Shown piece after piece: positions 33,777-42,076 of a stretch of DNA of 50,213 nucleotides. The notes below the pieces were generated by a model. The model had not been told where the DNA came from, did not search any database, and saw only the letters and a program-made list of their open reading frames with translations. The first letter of the stretch is position 1, and each line of letters begins with the position of its first letter. Where the stretch lies: contig JAJZLL010000039.1 of NCBI GenBank assembly GCA_021803465.1, positions 1 through 50,213 of the forward strand. Direction: 5' to 3'. Both the position numbers and the translations under genes were made by a program. This DNA comes from a bacterium. GTDB lineage: Bacteria; Chloroflexota; Dormibacteria; Aeolococcales; Aeolococcaceae.

Positions 33777-34412
33777 TCAGTCAATGGTCCCGAAATACCT
33801 GTCTCCAAAGTCACCAAGGCCTGGAAGGATGTACTTCTTCTCGTTCAGCTCCCTGTCAACGACTGCAGTGACAATGGCCACATCCGGATGCTGCTCCTCA
33901 ATGGCTCGAATCCCCTCAGGCACAGCCACAATGCATGCGAGCCTGATGTGTCTCGCCTTCTTCTCCTTGAGAAGCTCAATCGTCTGGATGGCTGAGCCCC
34001 CTGTCGCAAGCATGGGATCCAGGATGATCGTCTCCGCATCTGCAAGATGGGAGGGAAGCTTCTGGTAGTAGCTCCGTGCTATGGCTGTCATCTCATCGCG
34101 CTCGAGTCCAACAAAGCCCACCTTGCTCTGTGGCACAATGTCGCTCATCGCATCGAGCATTGCAAGTCCTGCCCGCAGCACAGGCACAAAGATGACATTC
34201 GTGTTGAGCCTGTGTCCGACAGTTTCCTCCAGGGGTGTCTGCACCCGCACCTCATCAACGGGAAGGTGGTCGAGCACATACGAGGCGATGAGGACAGTAA
34301 TTGCCCGTGCGTGGCGGCGGAACGCATCGGTTGTTGTTCCAGCATCGCGAAGAATCGTAAGCGAATGGTCGATGAGCGGATGATGGACAACCCGAACCTG
34401 ACTGCTCTCCAT
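33777..34412 (-). CDS. upp: uracil phosphoribosyltransferase
   Basis: 211 aa, standard length. It makes UMP from uracil and PRPP in pyrimidine salvage. The PRPP loop is DAETIILDPMLATGGSAIQT, the flexible-loop region is VPQSKVGFVGLERDE, and the uracil-recognition end is PGLGDFGDRYFGTID. The start at MESSQVRVVHHPLIDHSL has a GGAG site 8 nt upstream; the frame remains open above it into the neighbouring gene's tail but without family similarity. Confidence 0.96.
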   Translation of the reverse strand: MESSQVRVVHHPLIDHSLTILRDAGTTTDAFRRHARAITVLIASYVLDHLPVDEVRVQTPLEETVGHRLNTNVIFVPVLRAGLAMLDAMSDIVPQSKVGFVGLERDEMTAIARSYYQKLPSHLADAETIILDPMLATGGSAIQTIELLKEKKARHIRLACIVAVPEGIRAIEEQHPDVAIVTAVVDRELNEKKYILPGLGDFGDRYFGTID

Positions 34413-34518
34413 GGTGAGCTCCTGCTTCACTGCATCTCCTTCTTGTGCATGTGCCACTTCCGAATCAGGATACCAGCAGCTGTTCATGCGCTGTGACACG
34501 CCCCCCCTTGCATGAGGC

Positions 34519-35778
34519 TCACACGGGGAGCGGAAAGAGATGCTTGCAGGCGTCAAGGGCACGGATGAGATTCACCTGTGCCCAGAGCAGACCCACATGG
34601 TCATTCGGGACCCAGCTGCCCTGTTCAAGGAAGAACGCCTCTGGAATGCGCCATTCACCTGAAGGCAGTTCCACAATCTGACCGAGCGCTCTGCAGAGAT
34701 AGTGCTGCGCTCGCACGAGATCCGCGCTGCTTTCCTTCCGCACGTAGCAGATGGCCATGAGGGAATCGAAGAGGGTCCACTGCGCTTCATCGCCTGGAGT
34801 GAGATACGCGTTCCGTTCATCCATGTCAGCGGAGTTGCTGAAGTCGCCTGCACGCACCCCCATGGCAAAGTGGGAACGGTAGTCTGGAGCCCAGTAACTG
34901 TCACCACGATACCGTGCAATGCCGAACTCAGCCACGAGATGCTCCTCGACATCCGCCATGATGCGATCCGCCATCCCTCCCTTCACAACTCCAAGAGGCT
35001 CAACGAGTCCAATGAGTGCGGCATCCACCCTCCGCTCATGTGGGCCTCCCCGAGTCTCGTAGGGAAGAAGCTCTTCCAGTGCTGTGCTGCCCTGTTCGTC
35101 AAGTCTGTCGACAAGCCGTCCATCGTCAAGCAGGGGACGCACTGCGCGGATGCCTGCGAGAACAGAGCCAATGCTCGAAGCATTGCGCTTGCGCACCTCT
35201 TCCCAATGTCCGCTATCCTCATCCTCCCAGTAGCGTATGTGGTTGAGATACGCAAGAATGCGATCAATGAGGCGCACGTCCTTTGGAGTTGTCTGCAGCA
35301 TGCCCTCGACTGCTGCAGTGCCAAGCAGAAGGAGCGCATATCCAATCGCATCGTTCTGGGCGTTCGCCCACTCCGAACGAGGACTGGAATCCTCGCCTGC
35401 GAACCTCGATGGGATGCGATGCGCTGTGGGAAGTGGAAACTGTGGGGATCGAAGAGCTTCCTCAATGGTTGGAAGCGCCCCATGCAGCACATGAAGGACA
35501 CCATGAACTGCACGTGTCGACTGCTGTCGCTCACCATGCGCAATAAGTCCGAGTGCAACGCAGGCGCTGTCACGGAGCCAGGCATTGGCATACCCGGTCT
35601 TGTCCTCCTCCAGGCTCGTCTGGATTGCAGGAAAGAGGCCACTGCGGAGCTGCGGGAACGCAAGGCATCCATGCGCGTGGAGTGCTGACAGGACAGCGCG
35701 CGAATCTCCACCGCTTTCGATGAGAGAGCGCACTCCCTGCGAATGCCATGCGACTGTGGTTGCCGTCTCTTCTCTCAT
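34519..35778 (-). CDS. GH15-like glucoamylase / phosphorylase-kinase-alpha-like glycosidase
   Basis: 419 aa, predicted as an (alpha/alpha)6 barrel. Family-like segments are YANAWLRDSACVALGL (substrate loop with WxRD), SEWANAQNDAIGYALLLL, and RYWEDEDSGHWEEVRKRNAS, which carries the candidate catalytic Glu (WEE). DEAQWTLFDSLMAICYV follows. The C-terminal NDHVGLLWAQVNLI is also conserved-looking. It is shorter than classical bacterial glucoamylases (no N-terminal beta domain) and has no signal peptide, so it should act on internal maltodextrin or glycogen. The ATG overlaps the GH13 stop (ATGA) and has an AGGAG site. Confidence 0.72.
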   Translation of the reverse strand: MREETATTVAWHSQGVRSLIESGGDSRAVLSALHAHGCLAFPQLRSGLFPAIQTSLEEDKTGYANAWLRDSACVALGLIAHGERQQSTRAVHGVLHVLHGALPTIEEALRSPQFPLPTAHRIPSRFAGEDSSPRSEWANAQNDAIGYALLLLGTAAVEGMLQTTPKDVRLIDRILAYLNHIRYWEDEDSGHWEEVRKRNASSIGSVLAGIRAVRPLLDDGRLVDRLDEQGSTALEELLPYETRGGPHERRVDAALIGLVEPLGVVKGGMADRIMADVEEHLVAEFGIARYRGDSYWAPDYRSHFAMGVRAGDFSNSADMDERNAYLTPGDEAQWTLFDSLMAICYVRKESSADLVRAQHYLCRALGQIVELPSGEWRIPEAFFLEQGSWVPNDHVGLLWAQVNLIRALDACKHLFPLPV

Positions 35779-36974
35779 GCGAGTACTCCTGTGCACTTCT
35801 GGTAGGCAGTAAAGAGCGGATGCTCAAGATTCCGGTCCGCAGGTTGGGGCATTGGTTGGCGGGCTAGGATGTCCGTGTTTCCCTGTTCGTGCTGGAAGCC
35901 AGCGTGCTGGGTCATACCGAGTTCTGTTCCGTAGTAGATGAGCCTTGGTTGGTCAATGGAGAACTGGAGCTCAATCGCCTGGGCTATCCGCGTGTAGTCA
36001 TCACGTGCTGTCCACGCAATGCGGTCGAGATCATGGTTGTCGAGCTGGGTGACAACGACACTGGTGGGAGGAAGCGTTCCGACATGGTGGCGAATCTTCA
36101 TTTGTGCTGTTTCCCGTGACATGGCACCTCGTGCAAAGTCGGCGATGATGCTCTGGAATGTGAAATCAAGATACCCATCGAAGGTGTCGCCGTACGCAAG
36201 CATGAGCGCATGGTGCTGTGCGGAAAGGTTCCGATGGGAGCGGAGCTCCCTGACGGACATGGGGAGTGAAAGGAGTGCGTTGTGCCTGCGAAAATCCACG
36301 CCATTGAGGTTCGCTTCCGCGAGAAGGAACACATCAGGCCGTACCTGGACCATGGCATCCCGGAACGACTTCCAGAATGAGGCAGGAGGTCCCAGGACAT
36401 GGTCGAGCCGCATGGCATCGAGATCGAAAGTCTCAAGCCAGTAGGAGCCTGCCTTGATGAGATACTGCCAGACCTCCCCGTTTTCAAAGTTGAACTGGGG
36501 CAGAACGGGAAGGTTCATGAAACATCTGTACGCATGTGGGTACTCAACAAATCTGAACCACGACCTGTACTTGCTCAGGGGATTCTGCTGGGCATCGACG
36601 AACATCGGATGATGCTGTGAGCAGTGGTTGGGAACGAAATCCATCATCACTTTCATGCCGAGCGCATGCGCATCATCAACAAGCGCGTGAAGATCTCTGT
36701 CAGTGCCAAATCGCGGATCGATCGCAAAGAAATCCGTTGCATGATATCCGTGGTAGGCGTCGCCCTTGAAAAACGGGGTGATGTAGATGCAGGTCACTCC
36801 GAGCATGCGGAGATATGAAAGGTTGTCGCGTATGCCAGCGAGGTTCCCCCCAAGGAAATCCTGCTCCATGGGGTCGCAGCGTTGACCATATCCCGCAAAA
36901 CGGTCAATGAAAATCTGGTAGATAACTGCATCATGCCATGCAGCGCGAGTGCGTTCAGAACGTCCTGGGATCAT
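35775..36974 (-). CDS. GH13 alpha-amylase-family enzyme, intracellular
   Basis: 399 aa TIM barrel, short and lacking a C-terminal beta domain. Conserved regions: DFVPNHCSQHHP (I), DAMRLDHVLG with the nucleophile Asp (II), FLLAEANL with the acid/base Glu (III) and TQLDNHDLDR with the third Asp (IV). There is no signal peptide, so it probably acts on cytoplasmic alpha-glucans such as maltodextrin. It is translationally coupled to the GH15-like gene. A TACAAT -10 box lies 6 nt before the ATG (leaderless) and overlaps a 7-bp dyad, suggesting repression. Exact specificity is unknown. Confidence 0.86.
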   Translation of the reverse strand: MIPGRSERTRAAWHDAVIYQIFIDRFAGYGQRCDPMEQDFLGGNLAGIRDNLSYLRMLGVTCIYITPFFKGDAYHGYHATDFFAIDPRFGTDRDLHALVDDAHALGMKVMMDFVPNHCSQHHPMFVDAQQNPLSKYRSWFRFVEYPHAYRCFMNLPVLPQFNFENGEVWQYLIKAGSYWLETFDLDAMRLDHVLGPPASFWKSFRDAMVQVRPDVFLLAEANLNGVDFRRHNALLSLPMSVRELRSHRNLSAQHHALMLAYGDTFDGYLDFTFQSIIADFARGAMSRETAQMKIRHHVGTLPPTSVVVTQLDNHDLDRIAWTARDDYTRIAQAIELQFSIDQPRLIYYGTELGMTQHAGFQHEQGNTDILARQPMPQPADRNLEHPLFTAYQKCTGVLA

Positions 36975-36980
36975 CGAACC

Positions 36981-37005
36981 ATTGTAGGCAATCGTGGATG
37001 CCTAC
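36981..37005 (-). promoter_or_regulatory. GH13 promoter with operator dyad over the -10 box
   Basis: TACAAT (36981-36986) ends 6 nt before the GH13 ATG. The inverted repeat GTAGGCA-N8-TGCCTAC (36984-37005) overlaps its upstream half. A protein bound there would block the polymerase, as sugar-responsive repressors do. It might alternatively be a 3' hairpin of the upstream UbiA transcript, although no T-run follows. Confidence 0.55.
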
Positions 37006-37063
37006 GAGAGAGGGTTCCGCAACGAGTTGGGAGGTGCTTTGGCCCCTGTCACCCGGTGTCAGC

Positions 37064-38122
37064 TCACTCTTGTGTGCCCACTGACTCCAACGACTGGGAA
37101 GCGGGGGCAGCTGTGCGATCAAGTAGGACTGTGCGGCTTTCAATGCGGGGCACATACGTGACATGAAACTGCTCAGGATGGGTCATGAACGACAGGGCTT
37201 CCTCTCCAAGAAGCGCAAGCACGCTGCACCCAAAGAGGGTGAGCACCAGCAACGTGGCGTGCAGGTCATCAAGGAGCACCATGCCTGCGACCAGCTGCAA
37301 AGCTCCATTCCCTGCCTTGATGACGTACCCAATGGAACGAAGCTCATCCTCGAGCTCAGTCGCAATTCGTAGACGATGCAATCCATAGAATCCTGCTGCG
37401 CAGAGTGGCAGCGCTGGAAGCGCAAGAAACCACCCATGTCCGAGAACTCCAAGCAGTGCACTAAGTCCAGCAGCAAAGAGCACTGCAGAGGTGGTTACAG
37501 CTGCGGGCTTACCCACCTTAAGCACGAACGACACCTTGCCAAAGTACGCATCCCCAATGCGGTCACGAAAGTCCTTGATAGCCATTCGTCCTCCAACAAG
37601 GAAGAAAATTGCTCCACTCATGAAGAGATCCCTGCTTCCAGGATTCCATCCAGCAACTGCCACACCAGCATAGTAAGGCAGCAGCGAAAAGCCTGCCGTG
37701 AACAGCAGTGGACCAGCATATGGATGCCGGGACAGTCTGAGCGGGGGAAGCGAATAGAGGCAGTGAATGACGAGGGCTGCGAACATCAGCCACACCACTC
37801 CATGTCCAGCCACCACCGCGACCCCAAGTGCGCCTCCAGCTGCACACACACCAAGGCTCCGTAGCCGGCCCGGGGTGGCATGGCCTGTCACAAGGGGCCT
37901 CTCCTGCGAACCAGCAAGGTTCACAGCGTCAATTTGCGTATCAGCGAGATCATTGAAACTGGTTGCCGATGCGTAGACAAGAAGGAAAGAAACACACGTG
38001 AGGATAAATGCGAATGCACTAAATCGCGAGAGTCCATGGACTGCCACTGCAAGGGTCATGACTGAAACAAGGGTGAGCACACTCCTGTAGCGCATCATCT
38101 TCCACAGCAGACGGAATTCCAT
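37064..38122 (-). CDS. UbiA-family prenyltransferase
   Basis: 352 aa with eight to nine membrane helices. Both Asp-rich motifs that bind Mg-prenyl diphosphate are present: NDLADTQIDAVN (NDxxDxxxD) early and DFRDRIGDAYFG (DxxxD) late. It attaches a polyprenyl chain to an acceptor; candidates include a quinone ring, a sugar phosphate or a lipid alcohol. The late motif is unlike heme O synthase. The ATG sits 2 nt after the stop of the preceding membrane-protein gene with a GAGG site, so the three genes 39994-37064 form an operon. The last 40 residues are polar and outside the family. Confidence 0.88.
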   Translation of the reverse strand: MEFRLLWKMMRYRSVLTLVSVMTLAVAVHGLSRFSAFAFILTCVSFLLVYASATSFNDLADTQIDAVNLAGSQERPLVTGHATPGRLRSLGVCAAGGALGVAVVAGHGVVWLMFAALVIHCLYSLPPLRLSRHPYAGPLLFTAGFSLLPYYAGVAVAGWNPGSRDLFMSGAIFFLVGGRMAIKDFRDRIGDAYFGKVSFVLKVGKPAAVTTSAVLFAAGLSALLGVLGHGWFLALPALPLCAAGFYGLHRLRIATELEDELRSIGYVIKAGNGALQLVAGMVLLDDLHATLLVLTLFGCSVLALLGEEALSFMTHPEQFHVTYVPRIESRTVLLDRTAAPASQSLESVGTQE

Positions 38123-38124
38123 GA

Positions 38125-39420
38125 TCACTTGCCTCCTGGAGTGATGTAGCTTCTTGTTACCTTGAGGGGCCAATATCCAATGAGCACCAGAAAGTAGATG
38201 AAGAACACGACGTGGTACAGAATGATGACGGAAACCCCCGACCAGAAGAAAGTGATGACCGATGCAAGTCTCCGAACTGCAACAGCCTTCCTGAATGCGA
38301 CCTGCATTGCCACAACGGCTCCAATGGCTCCGACAATGCCAAATCCAATCGCAGCAAACATGAAGCGCGAGAACAGTGCTCCAGAACTGCTGTGGAAGTA
38401 GACATACAGGCATCCTGCTGCAATGACCCCCATCAGGAGCGTCATGAAGAACGCCTCATTCGGACCAAACAGAGGTGTCGCAGTGGAACGTGATGGGATG
38501 GATGTGCCCGGCTGGTATCGGCTCGGCACGGGCGCATCATCCCAAAGAATGTAGGTGGTGTCCTGCGCACTGCCAAACCTGATATCTGGATTGTGCACGC
38601 TTGCCTGGATTTGATCCTCTGCAAGCACAGCACTGTCACCTGCACCATGATGCGCGGACGATACGCCTCCCTGGTGATTCTGTGCAGCACGCTTTCCCTT
38701 GATGCCAAAGTACATCAAGGCAACGATGCTCGGAATGACGAGGATGAACATCACAAAGCCAAGCACGAATATGCTCGTATTCCCATTGATTGCTGCACCG
38801 AGACCAGTGAGTGCGGTTAATACGGAGACGAAGAACAGGGAGAGGGTGATGATCAGCATGTCTCTACGACGGTGTGCATATTGGATTGCATGATGAGAAG
38901 TGTCGGAAGGGAACGCTATGAGATTTCGCATGCGCAGCCGATAGATGAGATAGAGGGCTGTGAAGGCCAGCAGAAAAATGCTGAGGGAAAATGCGACAAA
39001 ATCGGCAATGCCCCCTGGAGTGGGGTCGAAGCCATTGACTGTGGAACCAACATAGCCTTGTGACGTGATGACGAGATGGTAGGTGTAGTTGACAAGAATC
39101 AGAGGCGTCACAAGGAACAGGAGTGTGGAGACCGCAAGGGAGAAGCACTCCATGCCCACAAGCCACATGGCGCCCACCTTGCTGATTCGCCACCGTATGA
39201 AAACAAAAACTGTGGAGAAAATGAGTGAAACCGCATATCCAGCAATGATGGCTGGATTCTCACCAGCGTACTTCGGAGCCATGGAATGCCATGTAGCGAC
39301 AAGGAGGTATTCCACGATGGCCAGTGCAAAGGCGAGAACTATCGCGTAGCCAAGATCTCTCGAAATGCTGGAGTGGATCTGATCGCCTGTACCTGCTGTC
39401 ACGGTCTGTTGGAGTTCCAT
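38125..39420 (-). CDS. polytopic membrane protein, uncharacterised (431 aa)
   Basis: About ten predicted membrane helices in two blocks of five or more (for example LGYAIVLAFALAIVEYLLVA and VITFFWSGVSVIILYHVVFF). A polar cytoplasmic-like linker of about 100 residues (KGKRAAQNHQGGVSSAHHGA onward) lies between them. The start at MELQQTVTAG is 4 nt after the stop of the smaller membrane protein. No family is recognised. The operon with UbiA suggests a role in making, flipping or using a prenylated lipid. Confidence 0.7.
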   Translation of the reverse strand: MELQQTVTAGTGDQIHSSISRDLGYAIVLAFALAIVEYLLVATWHSMAPKYAGENPAIIAGYAVSLIFSTVFVFIRWRISKVGAMWLVGMECFSLAVSTLLFLVTPLILVNYTYHLVITSQGYVGSTVNGFDPTPGGIADFVAFSLSIFLLAFTALYLIYRLRMRNLIAFPSDTSHHAIQYAHRRRDMLIITLSLFFVSVLTALTGLGAAINGNTSIFVLGFVMFILVIPSIVALMYFGIKGKRAAQNHQGGVSSAHHGAGDSAVLAEDQIQASVHNPDIRFGSAQDTTYILWDDAPVPSRYQPGTSIPSRSTATPLFGPNEAFFMTLLMGVIAAGCLYVYFHSSSGALFSRFMFAAIGFGIVGAIGAVVAMQVAFRKAVAVRRLASVITFFWSGVSVIILYHVVFFIYFLVLIGYWPLKVTRSYITPGGK

Positions 39421-39424
39421 TTGT

Positions 39425-39994
39425 TCAATCCTGAAGACGCCTTCGAATTGTGAATGCTCCAACGAAAACTGCTGTGACGAAGATGAGAATGGCGCAAACC
39501 TCAAACATTGAGGCGAACGTGGCGAAGGCATAAGCTTCGAGAAGCATGGACCTGAGCGTCAGATATCTAAAGAGGGTTGCGACTTCCGCAGCAAGGTGAG
39601 CATCATGCGGATGCGCTGCAGCTTCAGACGCCACTTGTGTGTATGTCTTTCCATCTGCCACATGCTCCATCAGATAGCCGAGATAGTCCTCTCCGTAGAG
39701 TTGTGCAAGTCCACCATCCGTGACCTGTTCCCCTGCAACTGGGCGGAGGATGCCTCCTACTCCTGGGTCACGGTACACCGCACTACTGGGAGGAGGGAAA
39801 AACACCTGCTGTGAAGTGAGCTCAGTGGAAACGAGACTGCTGATCTGCAGTGAGCCGGCAAAGATAACACCAGACGCCACGAGCAGAGCGAGTGTTGCAA
39901 TGAAGCCATTGATCGGCTGATAGCGTGATGCTGATAGTGAGTGTCGCTCAGTCTGAACTGCAGTTGCGTTTGCAGCTGGGTGCGTTTCATGCAT
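39425..39994 (-). CDS. two-helix membrane protein with extracellular loop (189 aa)
   Basis: A polar N-terminus, then one helix (FIATLALLVASGVIFAGSLQ), a loop of about 100 residues rich in Pro/Gly/Ala (VFFPPPSSAVYRDPGVGGIL), and a C-terminal helix (MFEVCAILIFVTAVFVGAF) followed by a basic tail. No family recognised. First gene of the operon with the 431-aa membrane protein and UbiA, transcribed divergently from the guanylate-kinase-like gene with a gap of only 56 nt. Confidence 0.65.
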   Translation of the reverse strand: MHETHPAANATAVQTERHSLSASRYQPINGFIATLALLVASGVIFAGSLQISSLVSTELTSQQVFFPPPSSAVYRDPGVGGILRPVAGEQVTDGGLAQLYGEDYLGYLMEHVADGKTYTQVASEAAAHPHDAHLAAEVATLFRYLTLRSMLLEAYAFATFASMFEVCAILIFVTAVFVGAFTIRRRLQD

Positions 39995-40050
39995 GCCCAA
40001 TAGTGTGCCACAATAGGGTTTCCGTATCAACATTCCGTGATATTTCGTTG

Positions 40051-40629
40051 ATGGCTGATTCAGACACTATTCCTCAACGACTCCTCGTACTTGTTGGTCC
40101 TTCTGGGAGTGGCAAGTCAACTGCAGTACGAAGACTTGTCCGCGAAGGCATTGTCGTAGTGACGCCAACGTGGACTACGCGGCCTATGAGACCTGACGAG
40201 GATGCTGCAGCCATCGAGCACGTCTTCGTCAGTGAGGAGCTCTTCAGGGAGCACGAGCGGGCAGGAGCGTTCTTGACAGTCGTCAGCCTGTTTGGGCTTC
40301 CCCATATGTATGGTTTACCTTCCATCCTGCCCTCTGGACCCAATGAGATATCCTGTTGCATCGTGCGCGCCCATCTAGTCCCCCAAGTCAGGCGTCAGGC
40401 TCCAGGCGCCACAGTCTACAGTCTTGACCTGCCCCTGTCACATGGAGGTCGCACCCGCATGGAGAGTGACTCGCCAGAAGACGGTACACGGTTTACACGT
40501 GCGACTGAGGAGCTAATCCTTGGACATCGACTTGCGGACCGCATAATCCAATGGCAGCAGGATCCAGACGCACGCTACCGCTGCATTCTGGAAGCCATTC
40601 ACCAGGATTTCCCAGGAACCAGGATGTGA
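40051..40629 (+). CDS. guanylate-kinase-like P-loop NMP kinase
   Basis: 192 aa. The Walker A is LLVLVGPSGSGKST and the early TPTWTTRPMRPDED matches the GMP-binding turn of guanylate kinases (TTRxxRxxE). The rest diverges, and the substrate-loop EVFGNxYG is replaced by SLFGLPHMYGLPS. It may be a guanylate kinase paralogue or a PhnN-like ribose bisphosphokinase. A normal gmk probably exists elsewhere. The start MADSDTIPQ has no clear ribosome site; GATATT lies 6 nt upstream. Its stop overlaps the start of the next gene. Confidence 0.72.
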   Translation: MADSDTIPQRLLVLVGPSGSGKSTAVRRLVREGIVVVTPTWTTRPMRPDEDAAAIEHVFVSEELFREHERAGAFLTVVSLFGLPHMYGLPSILPSGPNEISCCIVRAHLVPQVRRQAPGATVYSLDLPLSHGGRTRMESDSPEDGTRFTRATEELILGHRLADRIIQWQQDPDARYRCILEAIHQDFPGTRM

Positions 40630-41267
40630 CGCAACCCTTGGAATTTACGCTCCGCATAGTGGGTGCAGGGATAGTGCTTTGCAGCCTGCTCGTAGTGATA
40701 GATCGCACGGTACGAAGAGCATCGGATTCCGCATTCCCAAGAAAACTTGCCCACATTCTCTGTGGACTCATCATTCTTCCCCTTCCAGCCATTCTGGGAC
40801 GAGCCGGCATTGAAGTGCTTGGCATCGCATTCATTCCGGGTCTCCTGTTCTCGCGCCACTTCAATCTGCTCCCAACCCTTCATGAAAGTGAACAATCAAG
40901 CTTTGGAGAGATCGCCTACCCCGCAGGGATCGTGCTGCTGACAGGTGCAGGATTGTCAGTGCAAGCTTGGGAGTATGGCATTTGCGCCATGTGCTTTGCT
41001 GATCCCATTGCAGCGCTTGTTGGCCGGAAATATGGCCGCCACCAGTTCAAAACCCTCGGGGCAGTCAAGTCGCTCGAGGGCGCTGGAGCGTGCGCCCTCG
41101 CATGCTGGATAGCTGCGACATTCATCAGTGGAAATCCCGCCTTTGCGTTCGTCACGGCCGGAGTTGCCATTGGTTCCTCACTGGTTGAGTCACTGATCGG
41201 CTTTGGTCTTGACAATCTCGTGCTGCCGCTTGCAGCTGGATTGCTGTTCGCACTTCTTGTCCGGTAA
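40626..41267 (+). CDS. dolichol/phytol kinase-like CTP-dependent membrane protein (SEC59/VTE5 family)
   Basis: 213 aa, about six membrane helices. Family blocks: FPRKLAHILCGLIILPLPA near the N-terminus, and GICAMCFADPIAALVGRKYG followed by LGAVKSLEGAGACALACWIA. FADP...GRKYG and the KSLEGA turn form the CTP-binding signature shared by SEC59, DGK1, VTE5 and CdsA-like enzymes. It should phosphorylate a polyprenol-type alcohol. The GTG start overlaps the previous stop (GTGA) and follows CCAGGA. Next to the UbiA operon it hints at a polyprenyl-phosphate pathway. Confidence 0.75.
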   Translation: MTQPLEFTLRIVGAGIVLCSLLVVIDRTVRRASDSAFPRKLAHILCGLIILPLPAILGRAGIEVLGIAFIPGLLFSRHFNLLPTLHESEQSSFGEIAYPAGIVLLTGAGLSVQAWEYGICAMCFADPIAALVGRKYGRHQFKTLGAVKSLEGAGACALACWIAATFISGNPAFAFVTAGVAIGSSLVESLIGFGLDNLVLPLAAGLLFALLVR

Positions 41268-41419
41268 CTTGTCCGTCGAGAACCCGATGCTTACTTCAAG
41301 TCTCAGTCAGCCTTCCGTGAAGATGGCTCCAGTCCAGTCATGTGAAGAATTGAGGCAGGCATGGCATCCCTTCACCGCGAGGTCCGAACTGGAGATCACT
41401 GTGTCGCTGATCGATGGGG

Positions 41420-41425
41420 TATGAT
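41420..41425 (+). promoter_or_regulatory. -10 box TATGAT upstream of tRNA-Pro
   Basis: TATGAT lies 14 nt before the mature 5' end of the tRNA, leaving a short leader for processing. No strong -35 at 17 bp. The 172-nt gap before the tRNA holds no gene. Confidence 0.4.
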
Positions 41426-41439
41426 TGCATATGCCTGAT

Positions 41440-41512
41440 CGGGGCGTGGCGCAGTTGGTAGCGTACCTGCTTTGGGAGCAGGGGGTCGTGAGTTCGAGTC
41501 TCGCCGCCCCGA
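41440..41512 (+). tRNA. tRNA-Pro (anticodon TGG)
   Basis: Cloverleaf of 73 nt: acceptor CGGGGCG/CGCCCCG with discriminator A, D arm with GTTGG, anticodon stem CCTGC/GCAGG and loop TTTGGGA (anticodon TGG), T arm with GTTCGAGTC. CCA is not encoded. It reads all or most CCN codons through wobble. An excisionase and tyrosine integrase follow, so the 3' half is the likely attachment site of an integrated element. Confidence 0.95.
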
Positions 41513-41541
41513 CTTGGGTTTTCTCCCCTCCCCCGGACCCC

Positions 41542-41577
41542 GTGACTACAACTGTGACTACAACTGTGACTACAACT
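41542..41577 (+). repeat. three perfect tandem copies of GTGACTACAACT
   Basis: Three adjacent 12-bp units, 30 nt after the tRNA and 150 nt before the excisionase gene. Position and length suit arm-type binding sites for the integrase N-terminal domain or for the excisionase. The rest of the 213-nt gap has one hairpin, CGGAGG/CCTCCG (41673-41690), and no gene. Confidence 0.8.
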
Positions 41578-41725
41578 GTGTGAGTTCAGCACGATCACTG
41601 GTTAGCTGGCATCGACGACAGACACCTGTCGCCTTGTCCGCATATGATCACACTGTCATTACAGGAGGCCCCCGGAGGCTGACACCTCCGAGGACCAAGT
41701 CCGAACCTTATAGGGAGGTCCGAAC

Positions 41726-42076
41726 ATGATTCAGCGTACCAGCACACCAGGTGTTTCGCATGCGAAGCCGATCACCCGTCGCATGCCCGCGACACCATCA
41801 AGCGTGATCGTGTCACGTGAAGGTGCAGCTTCTCCAGAGGACCTCGTTCTTCTCACACCGCCTGAGGCAGCAAAGACACTTGGATGCAGCACCCGCTCCC
41901 TCTACCGTCTCATCGATGAAGGAGAGCTCCTCTCAATCCGCGTTGGTGGACTCCGCCGGATCCCAAGAAGTCTCCTGAACGAGTACATCCTCGACCAGAT
42001 TGAGGATGCGAGAAGAGGATCCCAGCGACATGGTGCCAATCTCGCCCGCACGATGCTTCGGGGGCGCATGGCATGA
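41726..42076 (+). CDS. xis: excisionase-like helix-turn-helix protein
   Basis: 116 aa. The C-terminal half is a MerR/excisionase-type winged helix: LLTPPEAAKTLGCSTRSLYR, then LIDEGELLSIRVGGLRRIPR. Such proteins bend DNA at the attachment site and set the direction of recombination. The N-terminal 45 residues are basic and disordered-looking. A GGGAGG site lies 8 nt before the ATG, and the stop overlaps the integrase start (ATGA). Confidence 0.85.
   Translation: MIQRTSTPGVSHAKPITRRMPATPSSVIVSREGAASPEDLVLLTPPEAAKTLGCSTRSLYRLIDEGELLSIRVGGLRRIPRSLLNEYILDQIEDARRGSQRHGANLARTMLRGRMA

Noticed and set aside
41542..41577. Tandem repeats as a CRISPR array
   Set aside because: The 12-bp units are directly adjacent with no spacers and no cas genes nearby; integrase arm sites fit better.
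41634..41642. A further TTGTCCGCA upstream of the excisionase gene as a fifth member of the promoter family
   Set aside because: The second TGTCC half-site is missing at the required spacing, although a TATGAT follows directly. Treated as chance.
41472..41729. Plus-strand open frame through the tRNA 3' half and repeat region
   Set aside because: It starts inside the tRNA and translates the 12-bp repeats as a repetitive peptide; it is not a plausible gene.
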